Shown: positions 12,966-14,655 of the stretch, in pieces
How the letters are laid out: every line of letters starts with the position of its first letter
How positions within the stretch are numbered: the stretch's first letter is position 1
DNA from: Spirochaetales bacterium
GTDB lineage: Bacteria; Spirochaetota; Spirochaetia; Sphaerochaetales; Sphaerochaetaceae
Reading direction: 5' to 3'
NCBI GenBank assembly: GCA_022784805.1
Contig: JALFYG010000225.1
Coordinates: 1 to 14,655, forward strand
DNA: 14,655 bases
The notes under the pieces: generated by a model
Told to the model about the DNA's origin: nothing
The model's database searches: none
Seen by the model: the letters and a program-made list of their open reading frames with translations, nothing else
Program-made: the position numbers and the translations under genes

Positions 12966-13775
12966 TTAGTCTACGAGGACTACTTCACCATTCTGATAGT
13001 GCTCAGCAACATAAGCCTTGACTTCATCACTCTTGAGAGCTTCTACGAGAGCCTTGATGGCAGGATTGTTTTCGTTTCCTTCCTTAACAGCGATGACGTT
13101 TACGTATGGAGACTCAGCGCCTTCAACAAAGAGACCATCTCTTGTTGCGACGAGACCAGCTGGGATTGCATAGTTACCGTTGATGACAGCTGCGTCAACA
13201 TCAGAGAGAACTCTTGGGAGTGTTGCTGCTTCGATTTCTGAGAACTTCAAGTTCTTTGGGTTTTCTACGATATCGAGTGGGATAGCTTCGAGGCCAGCGT
13301 CGTCCTTAAGCTTGATAAGTCCAGCAGCTTCCAGGAGAAGAAGAGCTCTTCCTTCGTTTGTAGGATCGTTTGGAATAGCAATGACTGCACCGTTTGGAAT
13401 GTCAGAGAGGGATGAATACTTCTTTGAGTAGAGAGCGATAGGCTCAACGTGGATTCCGCCAGCGTTTACAAGATGGTAGCCATGCTCTGTGTTGAAGGAT
13501 TCAAGATAAGGGATGTGCTGGAAGTAGTTGGCATCGATTTCGCCATATTCAACAGCATCGTTTGGAGTTACATAGTCTGTGAATTCTTTGATTTCGAGAG
13601 TGATTCCCTGAGCTGCAAGGTCGTCAACGACCAAAGAGAGAAGAGCTGCGTGTGGCTCTGGTGTAGCACCAACAACGATCTTTGTTGTAGATGACTGTGT
13701 TTCAGAAGCTGCCTGAGCAAAAACAGATACGACTGTGAGGAGTGCAACAAGTGCGATTGCGATAATCTTTTTCAT
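12966..13775 (-). CDS. metQ: Methionine ABC transporter substrate-binding protein (NlpA/MetQ family)
   Basis: This 269-residue protein starts at ATG 13775 with AAGGA six bases upstream. A signal peptide (KK, then a hydrophobic stretch to about residue 19) ends in VFAQAASE. MetQ landmarks follow: IVVGATPEPHAALLSLVVDDLA, EIKEFTDYVTPNDAVEYGEI, DANYFQHIPYLESFN, GGIHVEPIALYS, AIPNDPTNEGRALLLLEAAGLI and AAVINGNYAIPAGL. MetQ captures D/L-methionine for the MetNI importer. Most homologues are lipoproteins with a lipobox cysteine, but this sequence has no cysteine, so it would be a soluble periplasmic protein if cleaved after AQA. The metI gene lies upstream on the same strand, but a 356-base gap with its own predicted promoter and a methionine-rich leader ORF comes between them. 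Specificity for methionine is inferred from the family and from metI. Confidence 0.94.
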   Translation of the reverse strand: MKKIIAIALVALLTVVSVFAQAASETQSSTTKIVVGATPEPHAALLSLVVDDLAAQGITLEIKEFTDYVTPNDAVEYGEIDANYFQHIPYLESFNTEHGYHLVNAGGIHVEPIALYSKKYSSLSDIPNGAVIAIPNDPTNEGRALLLLEAAGLIKLKDDAGLEAIPLDIVENPKNLKFSEIEAATLPRVLSDVDAAVINGNYAIPAGLVATRDGLFVEGAESPYVNVIAVKEGNENNPAIKALVEALKSDEVKAYVAEHYQNGEVVLVD

Positions 13776-13802
13776 ATTTTTTCCTTATATTTGTGTGGGA
13801 TT

Positions 13803-13845
13803 AACCCTATTGTTTCGATAAAGAGTCCTACCCTATTGGGTTCGA
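13803..13845 (-). repeat. Tandem repeat with alternative pairing upstream of metQ
   Basis: Two near-identical units read on the minus strand as CGAACCCAATAGGGT (13844-13830) and CGAAACAATAGGGT (13817-13804). In RNA the ACCC of the first unit can pair with its own GGGT (a small hairpin with loop AAUA), or AACCC can pair with the GGGTT of the second unit. These pairings exclude each other. They lie between the leader ORF and the metQ ribosome binding site. A switch role is an inference. Confidence 0.45.
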
Positions 13846-13886
13846 CGTTTAGATAAAAATGGTTGGTGATTTTTTAAATAAAGATA

Positions 13887-13949
13887 CTATGCCCAGACGG
13901 GCATCATCATAGAAGACATGCACATTGTGATGATTGAACTAGTTGTCAT
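13887..13949 (-). CDS. Methionine-rich leader peptide ORF upstream of metQ
   Basis: This 20-codon ORF runs from ATG 13949-13947 to TAG 13889-13887 and encodes MTTSSIITMCMSSMMMPVWA. A consensus AGGAGG (13963-13958) lies eight bases before the ATG, as good as any ribosome binding site in the window. Six of 20 residues are methionine, plus one cysteine, with three consecutive AUG codons at 14-16. The third AUG is also the end of a perfect hairpin stem. It lies between metI and metQ, genes for methionine uptake. Leader peptides rich in the regulated amino acid are the hallmark of ribosome-mediated attenuation. A methionine version is unusual because AUG is also the start codon. Alternatively it is a small protein. 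Expression is not shown by sequence alone. Confidence 0.6.
   Translation of the reverse strand: MTTSSIITMCMSSMMMPVWA
13889..13904 (-). promoter_or_regulatory. Attenuator-like hairpin at the end of the leader ORF
   Basis: ATGCCC (13904-13899) and GGGCAT (13894-13889) pair perfectly around a GTCT loop. The 5' arm begins at the last AUG of the Met-Met-Met run and the 3' arm runs into the TAG stop codon. The following bases, AGTATCTTTATTT, are U-rich, but the U-tract begins some bases late. A ribosome paused at Met codons 14-16 would keep this hairpin open. Confidence 0.5.
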
Positions 13950-13979
13950 TTTGCATACCTCCTATCTGAATGTATCTAG

Positions 13980-14009
13980 AGGATAAACGGAAACAAAACA
14001 TTTTTGCAA
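13980..14009 (-). promoter_or_regulatory. Candidate promoter for the metQ leader transcript
   Basis: On the minus strand TTGCAA (14009-14004) and TATCCT (13985-13980) are 18 bases apart, giving +1 near 13973. That is only about 25 bases before the leader ORF start. An AAATATTC/GAATATTT inverted repeat (14021-14051) lies directly upstream and could be a regulator site or UP-like AT-rich element. The match is moderate. Confidence 0.45.
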
Positions 14010-14020
14010 GAGGAAAGTAT

Positions 14021-14051
14021 AAATATTCCAAAAAATTTATAAAGAATATTT
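14021..14051. repeat. AT-rich inverted repeat upstream of the metQ leader promoter
   Basis: AAATATTC (14021-14028) and GAATATTT (14044-14051) are exact reverse complements with a 15-base AT-rich spacer. The repeat sits 12 bases upstream of the predicted -35 box. In such AT-rich sequence chance occurrence is possible. Confidence 0.35.
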
Positions 14052-14076
14052 TTCTATCCTTTTTTTCTCTATCCCC

Positions 14077-14099
14077 ATATAGAGTTACCAGCTCTATAT
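14077..14099. repeat. Perfect inverted repeat in the metI-metQ gap
   Basis: ATATAGAG (14077-14084) and CTCTATAT (14092-14099) are exact reverse complements with a 7-base loop (TTACCAG). On the transcribed strand it follows the strong metI-proximal hairpin by about eight bases. It could stabilise the metNI mRNA 3' end or be a protein site. Confidence 0.5.
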
Positions 14100-14107
14100 T
14101 ATTTAGA

Positions 14108-14128
14108 ATCCCCGCCTGACGCGGGGAT
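14108..14128 (-). terminator. Strong GC hairpin just after metI
   Basis: ATCCCCGC (14128-14121) and GCGGGGAT (14115-14108) form a perfect 8-bp GC-rich stem with a five-base loop, three bases after the metI stop. The following TCTAAATAATA is not a true U-tract. It may therefore act as a partial terminator or as a 3' stabilising hairpin between metNI and metQ. Confidence 0.55.
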
Positions 14129-14131
14129 CTG

Positions 14132-14655
14132 TCATCTCTTGGCAAGAAGCCTTGAAGATATTTTGTTGCCGACAAACTGCACCAATTCAACGAGAACTAT
14201 GGTTACAACTACAGCGGCGAACATCACGTCTGATCTGAAACGCTGGTAGCCGTAACGGATAGCCAAGTCTCCTAGTCCACCACCTCCGATGGTACCAGCC
14301 ATGGCTGAGTATCCAATGAGGTTGATGATGGTGAGGGTGACACCTGAAACCAAAGAAGGCAGGGCTTCAGGCAACATGACTTTCACTATAATCTGCCAGT
14401 TTGTAGAACCCATAGCCTTTGCAGCCTGGATTACTCCCGGGTCCACTTCCTTCAGGCTTGTTTCAATGACTCTTGCAACAAATGGAGCCGCTGCAATGGA
14501 GAGAGAAACGACTGCAGCCCTTGTTCCGATAGTTGTTCCCAAGATGAAACGAGCCACTGGCATCAAGATAATCATGAGAATGAGGAAAGGGAAAGACCTC
14601 AAGATGTTTACAATTCTTGAGAGAACTTCATTCAAAAGAGGCTTTGGAATGATTC
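14132..14655 (-). CDS. metI: Methionine ABC transporter permease MetI, C-terminal part (runs off window)
   Basis: The frame is open to the window edge, so the start is not seen. The visible 173 complete codons are about four fifths of a normal 217-residue MetI. The sequence begins IIPKPLLNEVLSRIVNILRS, then PFLILMIILMP and IGTRAAVVSLSIAAAPFVAR. The permease EAA loop is clear: EVDPGVIQAAKAMGSTNWQI followed by IVKVMLPEALPSLVSGVTL, the site that contacts the ATPase MetN. At least four membrane helices are visible. IGGGGLGDLAIRYGYQRF near the end is typical of MetI. MetI forms the membrane channel of the MetNIQ importer. The usual metN-metI-metQ order implies metN lies just outside the window. 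Confidence 0.95.
   Translation of the reverse strand, partial: IIPKPLLNEVLSRIVNILRSFPFLILMIILMPVARFILGTTIGTRAAVVSLSIAAAPFVARVIETSLKEVDPGVIQAAKAMGSTNWQIIVKVMLPEALPSLVSGVTLTIINLIGYSAMAGTIGGGGLGDLAIRYGYQRFRSDVMFAAVVVTIVLVELVQFVGNKISSRLLAKR

Noticed and set aside
13855..13875. AAAAAT/ATTTTT hairpin between leader ORF and tandem repeats
   Set aside because: The stem is made only of A-T pairs in AT-rich sequence and is too weak to call a terminator.
13954..13956. First ATG after the leader AGGAGG as alternative start of a short peptide (M-Q-N-D-N)
   Set aside because: It is only one base from the Shine-Dalgarno, too close for normal initiation, and gives a five-residue peptide. The ATG at 13949 has ideal spacing.
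13776..13973. SAM riboswitch, MetJ box or T-box in the metQ leader
   Set aside because: A short AGGGTAGGAC stretch faintly recalls the T-box core AGGGUGGNACC, but no stem I or specifier loop fits in the roughly 200-base leader. The site is occupied by the short ORF. No AGACGTCT repeats and no recognisable SAM-binding core were seen.

Overview
The window reads as bacterial chromosome of moderate GC (roughly 43-46% by eye), with AGA-rich arginine codon use. The best guess for the host is a spirochaete of the Sphaerochaeta type. This rests on the style of the solute-binding-protein signal peptide (…FAQAASE…) and the tRNA-Thr/rpmG/tRNA-Trp/secE/nusG/rplK order. It is an inference, because no 16S rRNA or phylogenetic marker was searched. 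No insertion sequence, phage gene, CRISPR array or plasmid function is visible.

Region 1 (1-1490, minus strand) is the classic translation/transcription block: tRNA-Thr(GGU), rpmG (L33), tRNA-Trp(CCA), secE, nusG and the first codons of rplK (L11). A strong promoter lies upstream of tRNA-Thr. The nusG-rplK gap holds two hairpins that resemble a ribosomal-protein autoregulatory leader.

Region 2 (1490-4300, plus strand) is a single glycogen phosphorylase gene. It is divergent from region 1, has its own promoter and a dyad at the predicted start of transcription, and ends at a strong bidirectional terminator.

Region 3 (4297-8830) holds an unrecognised zinc-ribbon protein gene with a well-formed promoter and a palindrome just downstream of the predicted +1. 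It also holds a DUF554/YqgA-type membrane protein, a divergent MobA/MocA-like nucleotidyltransferase gene, and clpB. The nucleotidyltransferase gene and clpB overlap tail to tail by 60 bases.

Region 4 (8894-12906, minus strand) holds a TetR-family regulator, rmuC, and the two-gene pseudouridine breakdown operon psuK-psuG. These genes are coupled by a 17-base overlap and a TTG start with a good ribosome binding site.

Region 5 (12966-14655, minus strand) is a methionine ABC importer: the 3' part of metI (the permease, running off the window) and metQ (the binding protein). They are separated by a 356-base gap that contains the most interesting item in the window. Here a predicted promoter and a consensus Shine-Dalgarno sequence precede a 20-codon ORF whose peptide has six methionines, including an AUG-AUG-AUG run that enters a GC-rich hairpin. 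Tandem repeats and possible alternative pairings follow before metQ. This looks like a leader-peptide attenuator sensing methionine, which would be unusual.

Several genes here (tetR, rmuC, psuK, the nucleotidyltransferase) lack a Shine-Dalgarno sequence and instead have a -10-like hexamer 6-7 bases before the start codon. That hints at leaderless mRNAs.
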